A stretch of 64,000 bases of DNA from Undaria pinnatifida (taxonomy: Eukaryota > Sar > Phaeophyceae > Laminariales > Alariaceae): assembly GCA_012845835.1 (NCBI GenBank), contig JABAKD010000012.1, positions 14,014,695 through 14,078,694 on the forward strand, in the 5' to 3' direction. The notes beneath the pieces are model-generated. The model did not search any database and was not told the origin of the DNA. It saw only the letters and a program-made list of their open reading frames with translations. Below are positions 1 to 11,570 of this stretch, one piece after another; position 1 is the first letter of the stretch; every line of letters begins with the position of its first letter. The translations under genes were made by a program, and so were the position numbers.

Positions 1-204
1 GATAGCAGAAACTTCGGCGGAATCCAGGGGAGGGGCTGACCCGTATCCTCAAACAGGAGTGAATATGTAAACACTCGCGGCTGAAGTACCACGCAGTATG
101 CAAAGTTGAATATCGACCACTCAACTGGTCGATGTCAAACGCACAGCTAACGTTTCGAAATTATTTTATGAAATAGCCGCTGCTCGCTGTACATAGGTAC
201 CCAC

Positions 205-3200
205 CGAGATAACTGTCCGCGACCCAGCCGCCCAGCAGGGGCATCACGTAGCACACCCCGGACCACAGCGCGAACTGGGTGTCCGCGTCGGCGTTGGTCA
301 TGCGTAGCTCCGTCTCGAACAGAAGACAAAGCGAACCTGTTCATGGAAGGCACTCATCAATCGTCACATCATTTGGCAGTGCATGGCCAAACAACCTTGC
401 CAAGTATGTTTTCGGTGTATATATCTGTCTCGTAGTTTATGACCAAGCAGCTTGTTCCTTTCTAGGATGACGCATCGGCACGGACAACGGTTGTGCTGGA
501 CGTACATGGTTGGAAAATAGCAGCTGCATGCGAAGAACACACGCACACAACTATCAGGTAAGGCGATCATTCGTGACATCGCGAAGGGCGATCAAGAACC
601 TTGACATCGCCGTGACGACCTTGAGGGAGACAAGAGGGAGATGGTGAAGGTGCGTGCAAGATTACCGACGGGTGCTATGGCACGATAGGGTTCGCGCTTT
701 ATGGCCAACATAACCCAGACGGACGGGGGCCTTCAACGAGGATGTGCTATCGGAGTTTAGACCAACCTGATTCCAGGAAAGATTGTTGGTCCGTGCTGTA
801 CTATAAATAGGCCAAAATAGGCATGGTGGTGTGGGTGGTGGACGGGGGAGGGGCAACGCTAATGCCGATCAGAACCCTAACTCTAGCTCTAATCCTAACC
901 CTTACGTTATGGGGTGAGCCGTGGTTGGATGCTGTTGTGGCTTGTGAAGTGCGGCCGTGGTGGGTGCTGTGTTTCGGCCGTCGTGTTTGCTGTGCTTTGG
1001 CCGTCGTGGACGCTGTGCTGTTGAAAGACGCACCACCCATATGGTGTTCTCGTCGAAACCCCATCAATACGTACTTAGTCTTAGTCTAACTGTATTGTCC
1101 TCCATTGAGGAACTATCAAATATTACTATAAATATTGAAATTGGAAATTGGAAATCGGAATCCCGTTCACGTTTTGTAATAATGTTCGACACATACGTAC
1201 GACTAAGGATTGCTCATCGCGTTAACCTCTATCAAATACTACTAAAAATATTGAAATTGGAAATTGGAAATAGGAATCCCGTTTACGTTTTGAAACAATG
1301 TTCGACACATACGTACGACTAAGGATTGCTCATCGCGTTAACCTCACCATGTTTTCTAATTTTTTCTCGATCTCGGTTTTTGGGGTTCGATTTCAGAGCT
1401 GCTCAAGCGATGATAAGAGCCGAAAAAAACTTGAGGAAACTTGAAGGTGCACCCGTCTACTGCAGTAATTTCTTAAGCGAGGTTATTGCATCCCTTATGC
1501 ATTGTAGCTACTGCTGAAGTTGTGCGGTAGACGGGAATGGGAACAGCAGAAGAAAGAGTATTTAGAATACCGACGGAAGCGGTTATACTGACGGCACCGG
1601 CACTACCGAACACACTGGCAATACCGAGACCCTAAAGCAGTGATAGCACTGCAGTTCATTATGCTCGTGTACAGTACAGGGCACCTACTAAGGCAACGAG
1701 CACTAAGAATTTCAGCCTGATTTACAGGAAAAAAAGTAAATTGGGAGCCGCTTCACTGAGTCTATTGTGGAAAGTGTTTCCCGAGTGAGATATCCAACCG
1801 GGGCCAGGTCATTGTTTATGGTACCCCGATCCAGGTCACAGATGTTCCTGACATTCGTTTCGCCGCCTAAAGATCAGGATGCCGACGTAATATTTCCAAA
1901 CACTGTGTATGGTGATGACGAGTCTAGATGCAGAAGCTAACAGCAATGTTGAATATATTCGTTGGCATTTTTCAGAGGGGTGATTGTACAAGTACGATTT
2001 CGAAAAGCCGAAACACAGACAAACGCGCCGCAGCGCCACAACACGCTACAGACCATGGCGATCGAGGTGCGCGAGGGTCAAGCGGCAGCTGCTCGGTAAA
2101 TGGCCCGGAGGGCAGCCGCATCTTCGCGAATTACTGCTGTTCTGTGTGTGTGTGCGCGCGCGGGGGCAACTTTGCGGCCTAACCTCGAGACAACATCTGG
2201 AGCAGAAATACCTTGTCCCGATCTCAAAAAACACCCCTTTTCGGTGGATTTTCCGATCTTGGGAATTGTCATAACCAAGATTCGTCTCCACATTCAATGT
2301 ACACAGATCTTACTGTAGGCGAATCTTGTATAGATCAAGACCTATGGCCTACATCGGGGTACCATAAACAGTAGCCTTAGCGCTTCTGTATTTATTTATT
2401 TTGCCTGCACTGCTCCAATTACACAACGCCATGGGTTGTCTTCACCATGCGCATCGCGCATGCAACACGCTAAGAGAGAGGAGAGGAGACAAAAGACAGG
2501 TGTTTGGTTGGACAAGCCCGCATCATGCGCGAATGTTGTTGGGAAATTGGATCAACTTGCCCCTCGTCGTGGCCATCGATCGGTCATTTTCTGTCTTGAT
2601 TTTTCCAATGATTTCTTTCGGAAAAACAAACATGCTCTGCTGCTGTTGCTGCTGCTGCTTGAGTGTCACTAGACTGGGACTGCTGCTGTGCAACGAACGG
2701 TAAACGAGTGCCGCGGCTCACTAAAGATGGACGTGTCGCGTGCTATTAATAGCAGTCACCAGGATACGCACTAACACAACACAACCCTGTGAACCCCCAT
2801 GATGTGTGATACCTGGTATGACCCTATGCCTCGTCTGCTGGGGATCAGGCATCAACCATCAAGCATCAAGCACACGCGTACGTACAGAGAGGGTGCAAAA
2901 ATGCTGCGTGGTCGCCCGACCGTAAGCCGCGGTCGCCCCGGTGGCGTATCAGGTTATCCTCGCGCCTGATACAGGTCAGTTTCGTGAGTTCGAACCCCCC
3001 CGAGCGCACACTTGAATAAATTCGTGGACTTTTTCTTGTGCACAAAAGGACTTGGGGAAAGCGCGAGGACGTGAGTAAGCAACACTCGATGAAAAATCGA
3101 CGAGCAGTGGGATTGCTGAACCCCATGCGTGATAAGAATTGAAGGCAAGAACCGGAGGGGAGAAGGGACGACACCCGCGACCACGGCTTGTCCGGAAGCT

Positions 3201-3740
3201 GGAAAGTGGATGTGTGTGAAAAAAAGAGAAAAGAAAAAAAGAGAAGAGAAAAAAAGCTAAAGTGGCGGGTAAGTTATTTGACGATCCACCACGTACCGTG
3301 CATAAATGACTAGAGCATAGAGAGAATCAGGTTCCAATAAAAGTTGAAGACCACAAATACTAGGTCGAATAAAGCAAAAGAACTATTCAGCAGGCATCGT
3401 CGCCAACACCGCAAGCTCATCACAAGCAGCACTCGCCGGTAAAACCGTAGTACGCCAGCCTCTCGCAGAACTCGGTGACGATGATGTACCCCGTCACACT
3501 GTAGAGGGTCGACCGCCGACCATGCTTGCTATCGCTGTTGATGCTGCTAACGTCAGAGTAATGCCGTTGGTGCTGTTGCAGCCCCGCGATCGAGTTTGCG
3601 CCGCTTTGTACGTCCAAAATCCCGCAGAAGTTTGATGGCGACTGTTGATCTCCAGGCGCGTTTCCGTGTTCGCTCCCCTCTGGCATGGCCTGGTAGTAGT
3701 CTCTTTCATTAGGTCTCGTGACAGCGCCGCCGAGAGGCAT
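205..3740 (-). CDS. POT/PTR2-family proton-coupled oligopeptide/nitrate transporter, N-terminal part (3' end outside window)
   Basis: Two exons are visible. Exon 1 (3437-3740) starts at ATG 3738-3740 and encodes about 80 polar residues and then VTEFCERLAYYGFTG. That matches the ExxER plus YYG segment of transmembrane helix 1 in POT transporters, where the glutamates and arginine take part in proton coupling. Exon 2 (205-313) encodes TELRMTNADADTQF and then LLGGWVADSYLGG, the helix 2/loop signature of the family. Exon 2 is flanked by an AG acceptor (314-315) and a GTGGGT donor (199-204). Exon 1 ends at a probable GC donor (GCGAGT, 3431-3436), phase 1, whereas exon 2 begins in phase 0. About eight residues of helix 1 are also missing, so a micro-exon probably lies in the 3.1-kb intron. 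The family imports di/tripeptides, nitrate or other solutes with protons across a membrane; the substrate cannot be told here. The remaining exons lie left of position 1. Confidence 0.8.
1113..1345. repeat. 116-bp tandem duplication
   Basis: Two adjacent copies (about 1113-1228 and 1229-1344) share a run of AT-rich words, then ATGTTCGACACATACGTACG and a common end in GCGTTAACCTC. They differ at only a handful of positions. No function is visible; it lies in the transporter intron. Confidence 0.85.
2931..3250 (+). mobile_element. tRNA-derived SINE-like element, copy 1
   Basis: The head contains an A-box-like segment (GGTGGCGTATCAGG) and a B-box-like segment (GAGTTCGAACCC) about 50 bases apart, as in a pol III tRNA promoter. 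A roughly 200-bp non-tRNA body follows, then an A-rich tail of AAAAGAG words. A second copy at 44813-45150 aligns along its whole length, including the tail. That pattern is expected of retroposed SINEs. Confidence 0.65.
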
Positions 3741-3926
3741 ACTGTAGTCCGCCTGCCTCAGGCCTGCTGCGCTACGCTACTACATGTGGGTACGAAAGGT
3801 GATGAGTTTTTTTTCGTCGTTCGCCAATAACGGAGTTCCACTGCGTTTTGAAGAAGGGGTTGAACTACTCAAGAGCTACGTGAGCTTTTCATTACGCCTT
3901 ACGCCCAACAATCCGCACCGCGCGCC
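3741..3926. promoter_or_regulatory. shared divergent promoter region, POT transporter / PI31
   Basis: Only 186 bp separate the start codon of the transporter (-) from that of PI31 (+), so both promoters and 5' leaders must lie here or overlap the neighbour's leader. I see no clear TATA box. The PI31 start is in a good initiation context (GCGCCATGG). A bidirectional promoter is inference from spacing. Confidence 0.5.
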
Positions 3927-6900
3927 ATGGCTGAACCAGCGCCACCTCTCCTCTCCGCCGAAGGTACGGAATCCCTAAACCCTTACCCGCCCCTGCTGCG
4001 CAGGCGCGGCAGCGTGACTCGGTTGCGCAACTCGAAATTTTGTTTTCTGCACCTTGGATTTTCTCACTGGCTTTTTCGTTGTTCTCTCGTCTTCAAAATC
4101 GTACTTGCTTCGTACGAGTACTTGTACCCAGCTTGGGACTTCGGGCCGTGTGGAGGGGGGTAAGTTCACGAGAGCCGTGCTTACTGCCCGGTACATGGTG
4201 TTTGCCTACTGACGAGGGCTACTGCTAGCTTCCGTTCGTGCGTCCGCTGTCGCAGCTCGAGCAGCTGTGTGTGTCAGGCTTGGTTGAAAATTGGTTTTGC
4301 GGTTTGCTTTGCTCAAGATGGTGCGGCCACATTTGGCGAGTTTTGGTCCTTGTGAGCAAGTATTTTTGATCGCGCTCACGAGTTCGTGCACGGACCCACA
4401 ACACTGTTGCTGTTGCTTCTGCGTATTACTGCTGCACTGCTGTATGCAGTACTACTACTGCTGTTGTATAGCTTTGACTTGCGCTCGTGAGCAAACTGAA
4501 AACCTGGAGTACGTTGCTTCAACGCCGCTTGCGCCCGTCGCCAAAAGTCCTCAAAGCTCGAAACTCTGCTGGTGATGGGAATCATAGGCGCCGTTCCTGG
4601 GAATGTTCGCAACGATATCATAGGTAGCCTATTCATACATTCATACTTGGTACACACCAGGTAGGTCTAGACCTACAGCAGCACGTAGACCTTGAGACTC
4701 ATAATACAGCAGTATTACTGCTGCACCAGCTACCAGGTACCAGAAAATCGTACTGCTGTACACGAAGAGATGAAGACCACTGACACATGTGACTAACTCC
4801 CCCGTACTTTGCTTTCTAAGCAGCAGCAGTGCGGCAGCACCTTCGCCTTCCACCTTGCTGTTCCCCTCCCCCCCCCCCTCATCCTCCATTTCCCCTTCCC
4901 CGCCCGCCCCCTCCCCCCCTCCCTCATCTTCCCATTTCCCCACACCCCTTATACAACCGCCTCTCTCGCGCAGAGCTGGAGGCAGCAAAGCGCGACCTGC
5001 AGTCCGCGAGCGCCGCTGTAGAAAACCTCCCACCCGGACTGGTGAAGCAACGCGTGATAGCTGCCCTCAAGCAAGTCGATGGCGAGATACAGTCGCAGCT
5101 ATGGAGGCACCTGAGGTCTGGCAGTAACACTAGCGGCAATACTACCACCGGGGGTGGTCAGCGTTCTGTGGAGGTGAGACCGGGATGTGCGAGGGGAGAG
5201 TGTGTGTGCTCTGCATGGCCGTAGGCGTGTTACTACGAGTAGGGGGTGGGGGGTCAAAAATTGCCTCATTTCGTATGTGGTGTGCGGTGTGCGGTGTGCG
5301 GTGGAGCTTGGATACTAGCGAGGCTAGTTCCTTGTGTTATGTGTGCTATTAATACCGTGGCAACGATGTGATACGCTTACTTGTATATCCCGGTGTATCC
5401 CGGAGAGAGGCGGGGCAGCGATGTCGGAGTTGACCATGTTGGCCTCGTTTTTTTTCTTTGCTGCCGGTGTGTAGGTGGAAGCGACAGTGCCGATGGCAGA
5501 ATCTGCTGCTGCTGCTTCTGGAGGAGGAGAAGGAGCGGAGGAGATGGTGGGAGTGAGCTCCAACGCTAACAGCGACTCGCCGACGGGCAAGGTCGTCGGC
5601 CTGGTGTGTGCATCAACCGGCAACGGTACCTCTAGATCCGAAACCGTCTCCACCACATTCTTACCCCCCTCCAACCCGTCCGCCTCCCTGCAATATACAT
5701 TGTATCCCCTACAAACAGAGCGTGCTAGAGTTACCGCCAGGTCCCCAACCGATTCCACCCCCCCCCCCTCTGCCTCCCTATAATATGCAACTTCTTATAT
5801 CCCCTGCAGGCGGGGCGTGCTAGAGTTACCGCCAAGTCAGCTCTACACGCGGCGGCGCTGGCTCTGCATTGCCTTTTGGTTACGGAGGGTTTCGTATGCA
5901 CTGGACAGGATGATAAGGCCGGGGCTGTGAAAGGTTTCGCCCCCCCCGTAAGGGACGTACCTGGAGAGAAGCTTGTGCCTGATCGATGGTGAGGGCTGGC
6001 GAAATGACAAAGAAAAGGGCAGGCGCAAGTCGCACAGCTAATACGGATTTTTTTTCTCTTCATAGCGGCTGTGTACCCTCGACGTATGTCTTCAACGTAT
6101 AATATTTACATACTTCGAAGTATGGGTAAGATGCCCAGACACATGTAGAAGAAGCAGAAGCAGCGGTGGTGAGGGTAGCAGAACTCACCGTCTTCGGCTT
6201 CCCATTTTTTTCAGCCGCCAACAGCGAACTCGATTTCGTTCAGGCCGGCCTAAGCCCCAGCGAAGACATGGGCGCGCCACCCGCCCCCCAACCCTCACTG
6301 CCAGCGGCGGCGGCGGCGGCGGCGGCAGCAGCAGCAGACGCAGCAACAGCAACCGCACTAGTACTGTCGAAGTGGAATATTAACACATTGGTGTTTCCCC
6401 ACAATCGAGGCAGACGATCTAGGGAGTATGTAAGGTTTAGAACTGAGAATGGTTGGGACCCATAAAAAGCTGCCACGTTCACGACAAGGGAGATCTAATC
6501 AAGCGTCTACACTAGGAAGGGCTTGTGGCACTGCCTGCTGTGTTAGATTGGTTGTGGAACATTTTTTTACTAAATTCGTCGCCACAGCATCACGAAACCA
6601 CTCCTCGTTCGAGGAGATGGCGGGCCCTCCTAGGCTACTACTACTATACTACTACTACTGCTGCTGCTACTACTATAGAGTATCAACGTGCTCCGTCGAT
6701 TAAGAGTGTAGAGCCGAAATATTTGGATTTTGCCTTTTTTTTGCGTTACGAAGTAGTACAAGGGTTAATCGTTGAAGTTGTTGCCCCCCCCCCCCCCCCC
6801 CCCCGACGACCGATCACTGTGTGAGCTAGACAACCAGGGTGCCGTTTTTTTCTTGTTTTTTGTTTTTTTTGGGCAGTCGCCATGATGGTTATCGAGTTAG

Positions 6901-9900
6901 ATCATATTGTGCGGAGTGGAGAACCCTGACTCCGCACAAGGGGAATGATCGCATCACGTAGTGTGAATATGGCAAGGCATCCACGAGGCAGTTACATAGT
7001 GATACCCACTGCTGTCTCTGGAGTACCCACACCAGAAAACAAAGTATAACTCATTGGCGCTGTCATCCATAAGCAAGAAAGTAGGCACAAGGTGCCGGAG
7101 TCCGTCTGACAAGCGGTTCTTGGAAGGATGCAGTTCACCCTTCATGCGACTCGCCGAACACCTCAAGGCGCTTCGCGCTTGGTGCAAGCAATGACTGCCT
7201 GGTTGGTGAAAACCCGACGTGCTCCGTCCCGGCATAGTAAGGATGCGAGGGTCTATGGTCATACGACTACGGCCATGCACAACTGAGTATCCCCCCGCCC
7301 CCCCCACGATATATAACGCCCATTCCCATCCCCGATCCCCCCTCCCTTCCCCGCGCGGGGAAATCAACAAACGGATCAGGGATGCCGACCAATCAGTGGT
7401 CTCTTTCCGCTACCGCCGTCCCGACAGTCCGGGAAAGGTTTTCCTGTTCAAGGCGGCTTGTACGGGGGGGGGGGGGGGGGAGGGGCCGGCGCAGTTTTTC
7501 CTGGGCGAGAGGGGTGGAGAGATCATGTCGGCGGACGTTGACCTCGAACCCCTGGACCGGTGTCGCCCAATGTTCTTGGAAGCCCATGATTTTTTGGAGG
7601 TTTGTACACGGGAAGGGAAAGGGGGGGGGGGGGGGGAGTGGGGGGCGGTTGGGAATAGGGGGGATAGGGGGGGGGGTGGCGGCTGGGGGAGATTGGGGTG
7701 GGGGGATGCTTTTTTCGAAATTTGTGGATTGGACGGGAGAGGGGCGGGGATGGGGGGTTGGGGTAGATTGGCGATTGTGAGTGGGTAGGAGGTTGGGGGT
7801 TGGGGGTGGACAATTTCGAGGTTGCTGGAGGGGACGGAGGGAGATTGGGGTTTGGGCGAGGGGTTGCGGGAGGGGGTAAGGTTGGATTTGGGGCTCGGAT
7901 TTAAAGGTTGTGTTGACGGATGTCGACCTCGAAGCCCTGGACCGGTGCCGCCCAATGTTCATGGAAACCCATGATTTTTTTGAGGTTTGTCGGCGAGGGC
8001 GGGGGGGGGGGGGGGGGTCTAGGGCGTGTTTGTGTTTTTCGAGGTTCATAGACGAGCGGGGGGGGGGAGGGCGTGCCTGCTATGTGACCCCGCCGAATCT
8101 GGGTTACGAAAAGGAAGGAGCTGGCAAAAAATGCAAACATGACCAATGGATATGGAAGTAAGATAAAATATAGCAAAGAAATGGTGCCCCAGACGCTGTC
8201 TCCTCCCTCCCTTCCTTTCTTCCCTCCTTTGTGTTCCAGCATCTATTCTCCGTGTTCCGCAGAGAAGCCCTGTCGCGGGTCGTGCCGCCCAAGCCAACCA
8301 ACACCCGCGAAGCGCCGTCGCAGCAGCCCGCAGCGGGAGACAGTGCCTCCCCAGCCCCGTTTCCCAGCCGGACCCAGCCGCGACCGAGTAGAAACCCCGA
8401 TCCGACGCCACCGGGGACGGTAGAAGATGATCCCCTCAGGGTTGGGCCTCCAAGGTAACCACGGCAGGACAACATTTGCTCAACACTTGGTCCTTTTGAG
8501 GCTAGGAAGTACCAGGCTTTTTACTTGTTTTTTTGTGCCAAAAGTTGTGGTAGTCTAATTACCAAGTACGTTTGTCACCGCAAACGAGGGCGCAATTATA
8601 TGTACTGTAGGTGCCCCACCCTGCATATTCCCCACGCTGAGTCGCCCCACCCTGCCCTCTGCGTACTGGGCTTCATCATGTCTGTCAATCCAAAATCCCA
8701 CGAGCAGCTTTTTCGGCCCGCCCGGGTCGGTCCAACCCATTTATTTGTTGCTTGGCAGGGTGCTTTTTTTTGTTTTGGTTCTTGTTCTTGCTCTTGTTAT
8801 GGCTGTTGTTATTTTTTTCGTTCTTGCTCTTGCTCTTGTTCTCATTCTTGTTCTTGTTCTTGCTCTTCTTCTTGTTCTTGTTGTGTTTCTTGTTGTGTTT
8901 CTCGTTGCTCTTTTTGTGGTTCTGATATTTTTCTTGCTCTGGTTCTCGTCCTTGTTCTCGTGTTGTTCTTGTTCCTGCTCTTGTTGCTTTTCTCGTTCAT
9001 GTTCTTGTTTTTTAGTTATATTTATTGTTGTTGTGCTTGTGCTTGTTCTTGTTCTTTTTATTTTTTTTCTTGCTCACGTTCATGTTCTTGTTCTGGTGCT
9101 TTGTGTGTCTATCACTACGATGCGTTCAGATTCGCCGGTCCGCCCGGGGTCGGCCCTACGCCCTTCCTACCTGGGAGGGGCGGCGATTTTGGTGGCGACC
9201 TGTTTCCTAGCGGGGGAGAAGGAGGCGGTGGCCTGCCGGGACCTGGGGGGTTACTAGGACCGGGGCACCCCATGTTCGGCGGGGGTGACGGGTGAGCCGT
9301 GTTATGGTTTGGAGGCGGGGGAGGGAGGGTAGGAATAGATGCGCGTTGCGCCTGTGCGTGTCCCCGGTCTTTTGTGGAAGATCATTTCTCGAGCGCGCCC
9401 GCTCACTCTTTCCTCGCGTGTTATCCCGCAAGGGAGGGAGCGAGCGAGCGAGCGTCGCTTCACCTCAAACTTCCTTTGAAAACCAACGTTATTGTTGTCG
9501 TAGATTATGTAATGCCCCTTTGTTTGTTGGATTGTTGTGTTATTGGTTGCCCTTTTTTGTTGTCGGTTTTTGTTGTCTTCTTGTTGTCTTTTATCCTCTC
9601 GACATTTTGTTTCGGAAAATAGAAAAAGTTGAAATTATTGTCGGAAGTTGGAAGAAGTCTTCGACTTGAATTGTTAATTGTTTGGTGTTTGACACGTTTT
9701 TCCCGCCTCGCGACGCACACCGCGTACAGGGCCGGCTACATGGAGCCGAGGTTCGACCCCTTCGGACCTCCCTTGCCCGGCCAACCCTGGGGCCCCGGCG
9801 TACCTGGAAGGGGAGCTGGGCGTGGGGGGGGCGCCCAGGGAGGGCCTCGTGGCCCCCCTGGCGGGTGAGAGAAAAACCAAAAAGTTGCAAAAGTACCAGG

Positions 9901-10519
9901 TAGTAATTGATATTTATAGATAAAACTGGAATAAATCAAAGTGAAAAACGAAAAGAAAAACACGAAAAATAATTTATGAGCCAAATGAAGAAACACTATT
10001 GATTTCAGGATTTCACGGAATCTTGTGACGCGCGCGGATAGGGCCGTGGTGTGTTGTTTTGCGTTGTGTTGTGTTGCGTTGTGTTGTGTTGCGTTGTGTT
10101 GTGTTGCGTTGTGTTGTGTTTTGTTGTGTTGTGGTATGGTATGGTGTGGTGTGGTGTGGTATGGTGTGGTGTGGTGTGGTGTGGTGTAGTGAATCATAGC
10201 TGCTGCTGTCGCTGCTGTTGTTGCTGTTGCTTTTGCTGCTGCTTCTGATATTGCTGCTGCCGTCTTTGCGGATGCTGTTACTGCTGGTGCAGTTGCTGTT
10301 GCTTCTGATGTTGCTGCTGCTTCTGCTGCTTTGCTGTTGCATCTGATGATACTGTTGCTGCTGTTTATGTTGCTGTTATTTTTTCCTGTTGTTGCTGCTG
10401 TTGTTGATGCTGCTGCTGTTGATGATGCTACTGCTGTTTTTGCTGCTGCACAATCCGTTGACAGGCCCGATAACGACCACTTGCCGCCGCCGGGAGGATC
10501 CGGGAACATGTTCTTCTGA
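3927..10519 (+). CDS. PSMF1: PI31-type proteasome regulator (PSMF1 family)
   Basis: Exons with matching phase: 3927-3963, 4974-5173, 5475-5591 (or to 5603), 5810-5988, 7380-7599, 8240-8454, 9130-9291, 9730-9864, 10465-10519 with TGA. Product is about 430-440 residues. The first three exons give an N-terminal extension that begins MAEPAPPLLSAEELEAAKRD. Exons 4-6 give the FP domain (HAAALALHCLLVTEGF, then VSFRYRRPDSPGKVFLFKAA). The tail is Pro/Gly-rich with the family motifs DDPLRVGPPR, EPRFDPFGP and DNDHLPPPG, ending NMFF. In PI31 proteins the FP domain binds partners such as Fbxo7 and the tail contacts the 20S proteasome. The MFF end resembles the HbYX-type tail with Phe for Tyr. Introns are full of simple repeats. 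Exon 5 contains a 16-17 G run that could hide a sequence-length error. Confidence 0.88.
5690..5850 (+). repeat. tandem duplication covering an exon-4 acceptor of PI31
   Basis: The segment at about 5690-5745 (pyrimidine-rich stretch, then GAGCGTGCTAGAGTTACCGC) is repeated at about 5775-5840 around the real acceptor (CCCCTGCAG, 5801-5809). In the upstream copy the acceptor reads CCCCTACAA, so AG is lost and it should be silent. Confidence 0.75.
6781..6804. repeat. poly-C tract
   Basis: A run of about 20 C in the intron between PI31 exons 4 and 5. It is one of many G or C runs of ten or more bases in the window. Confidence 0.9.
7907..7984 (+). other. duplicated PI31 exon segment, possible alternative exon
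   Basis: This 78-bp, phase 0-0 stretch repeats the end of PI31 exon 5. It encodes TDVDLEALDRCRPMFMETHD against SADVDLEPLDRCRPMFLEAH in the main copy, and both end at a GAG/GTTTGT donor. It has its own acceptor-like TTTAAAG just upstream and stays open throughout. It could be skipped, added in frame as a cassette, or be a relic. By hand count about seven of 72 aligned bases differ, most of them changing an amino acid. Confidence 0.6.
8765..9110 (+). repeat. degenerate TTGTTC/TTGCTC hexamer repeat
   Basis: About 340 bp of C/T/G words (TTCTTG, TTGCTC, TTGTTC) in the intron before PI31 exon 7. Its long open frames in two phases are a by-product of the repeat. It provides a very long pyrimidine-rich stretch before the acceptor at 9129. 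Confidence 0.85.
10050..10450 (+). repeat. GTTGT/GTGTG repeat followed by CTG-rich repeat
   Basis: 10050-10190 is built of GTTGT and GTGTG words. 10195-10450 is an imperfect CTG/TTG trinucleotide tract. Both lie in the last PI31 intron and end 15 bases before the acceptor of the terminal exon. Confidence 0.85.
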
Positions 10520-11009
10520 GATCAGAGATGAGACAGACGACCATCGGGGAACCGCTTCATGCGTCCGTTCGTAAAAAACATCAAAACATACGGGGGGGAA
10601 ACTACAGGAAAACTTGGCAAGCAACGTAAAGAACGCGAAACAAACGCAATACCAGGTAGCAACTAAAAAAACGGCTTTTTCTTTTTTCAAACAAAGGACG
10701 ATTCGGAAGCGTACATGCGAACACTTTCGTGTTAAGATTGCCGCCGAAGGAGTTGCCGTGCCGATGAGGTGTTTGGGGACCGGGGTTTGGTTGCGAGAGA
10801 GGCGGTGGTGCCTGGCAAGCACATGTGTTTCCGATGGACTGGTCGTGCAGTAGGTAACGCCGGTAGTACTACGTATTACGAGAAAGTGAATATGCTGTCG
10901 TTGTGGGGTTCGGGGAGTTTCACTGGCTTCTTGCTGAGCGGGAGGAGGAGGAGGAGGAGGAGGAAGAAGACGTTTGTCTTTGGTTATTGTCTTTTGGCGT
11001 TTGGACCGC
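10520..11009. other. PI31 3' flank, no gene seen
   Basis: Unique-looking sequence after the PI31 stop, with a GGAGGA run at 10940-10968. The 3' UTR and poly(A) signal should be here, but I cannot place them; no second gene is supported. Confidence 0.4.
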
Positions 11010-11570
11010 CCGTGTGCCGTCGGTAGATATTTCCTTCGTTGCCGTCGGGAATGGTACCATTGGTGTCGTTGGTATAGTCCCAAGTATACGGATAGTATTG
11101 TCGGTGGGAGGATATAGCCAGTGGAATATTGCCGTCGGTATAACGATAATATCTTCGGTGGAATTATGCCGTCGGTAGAACGATAATATCTTCGATGAAA
11201 TGATGCCGTCGGTAGAAGGATGACATATTCGGTAAAATGATGCCGTCGGTAGAACGATAATATCTTCGATGAAATGATGCCGTCGGCAGAAGGACGACAT
11301 ATTCGGTGAAATGATGCCGTCGGTGGAAGGGTGACATCGCCAGTTGAGTGATGCCGTCGGTGAAACGATAATATCTTGGGTGAAATGATGCCGTCGGTAG
11401 AAGGATGACATCGTCTGTTGAATGATGCCGTCGGTAGAAGGGTGACATCGTCAGTGGAATGATGCCGTCGGTGGAACGTTAATTTCTTCGGTGAAATGAT
11501 GCCGTCGGTATAACGTTAATATCGGTGAAATGGTACCGTCGGTAGAAGGATGATGTCGAAGGTAGATGCG
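11010..11570 (+). repeat. tandem repeats with core GATGCCGTCGGT
   Basis: At least fifteen imperfect units of 25-40 bp share the core GATGCCGTCGGTAGAA followed by GATGACATCG- or CGATAATATCTTCG-like ends. Unit length and sequence vary too much for a CRISPR array. Open frames here are periodic artefacts. Confidence 0.85.

Larger units (their letters stand above)
314..3436 (-). other. intron of the POT transporter gene
   Basis: About 3.1 kb without a supported exon apart from the presumed, unlocated micro-exon. It holds a 116-bp tandem duplication (1113-1345), a tRNA-derived SINE-like copy (2931-3250), a short CTG run near 2636-2660 and one TATTAATA (2744). A short stretch near 860-905 is telomere-like (CCTAA variants) but degenerate. 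Confidence 0.6.

Noticed and set aside
7393-8049. Long Pro-rich minus-strand frames opposite PI31 exon 5
   Set aside because: Antisense of G-rich intron and the exon; explained by homopolymers.
8525-9295. 256-codon Cys/Ser-rich frame upstream of PI31 exon 7
   Set aside because: Made of the TTGTTC repeat; only the last part (from 9130) is exon, supported by phase.
11010-11570. CRISPR-like or protein-coding repeat (long open frames on the minus strand)
   Set aside because: Unit length and sequence vary and the frames follow the repeat period; no spacers and no protein family.
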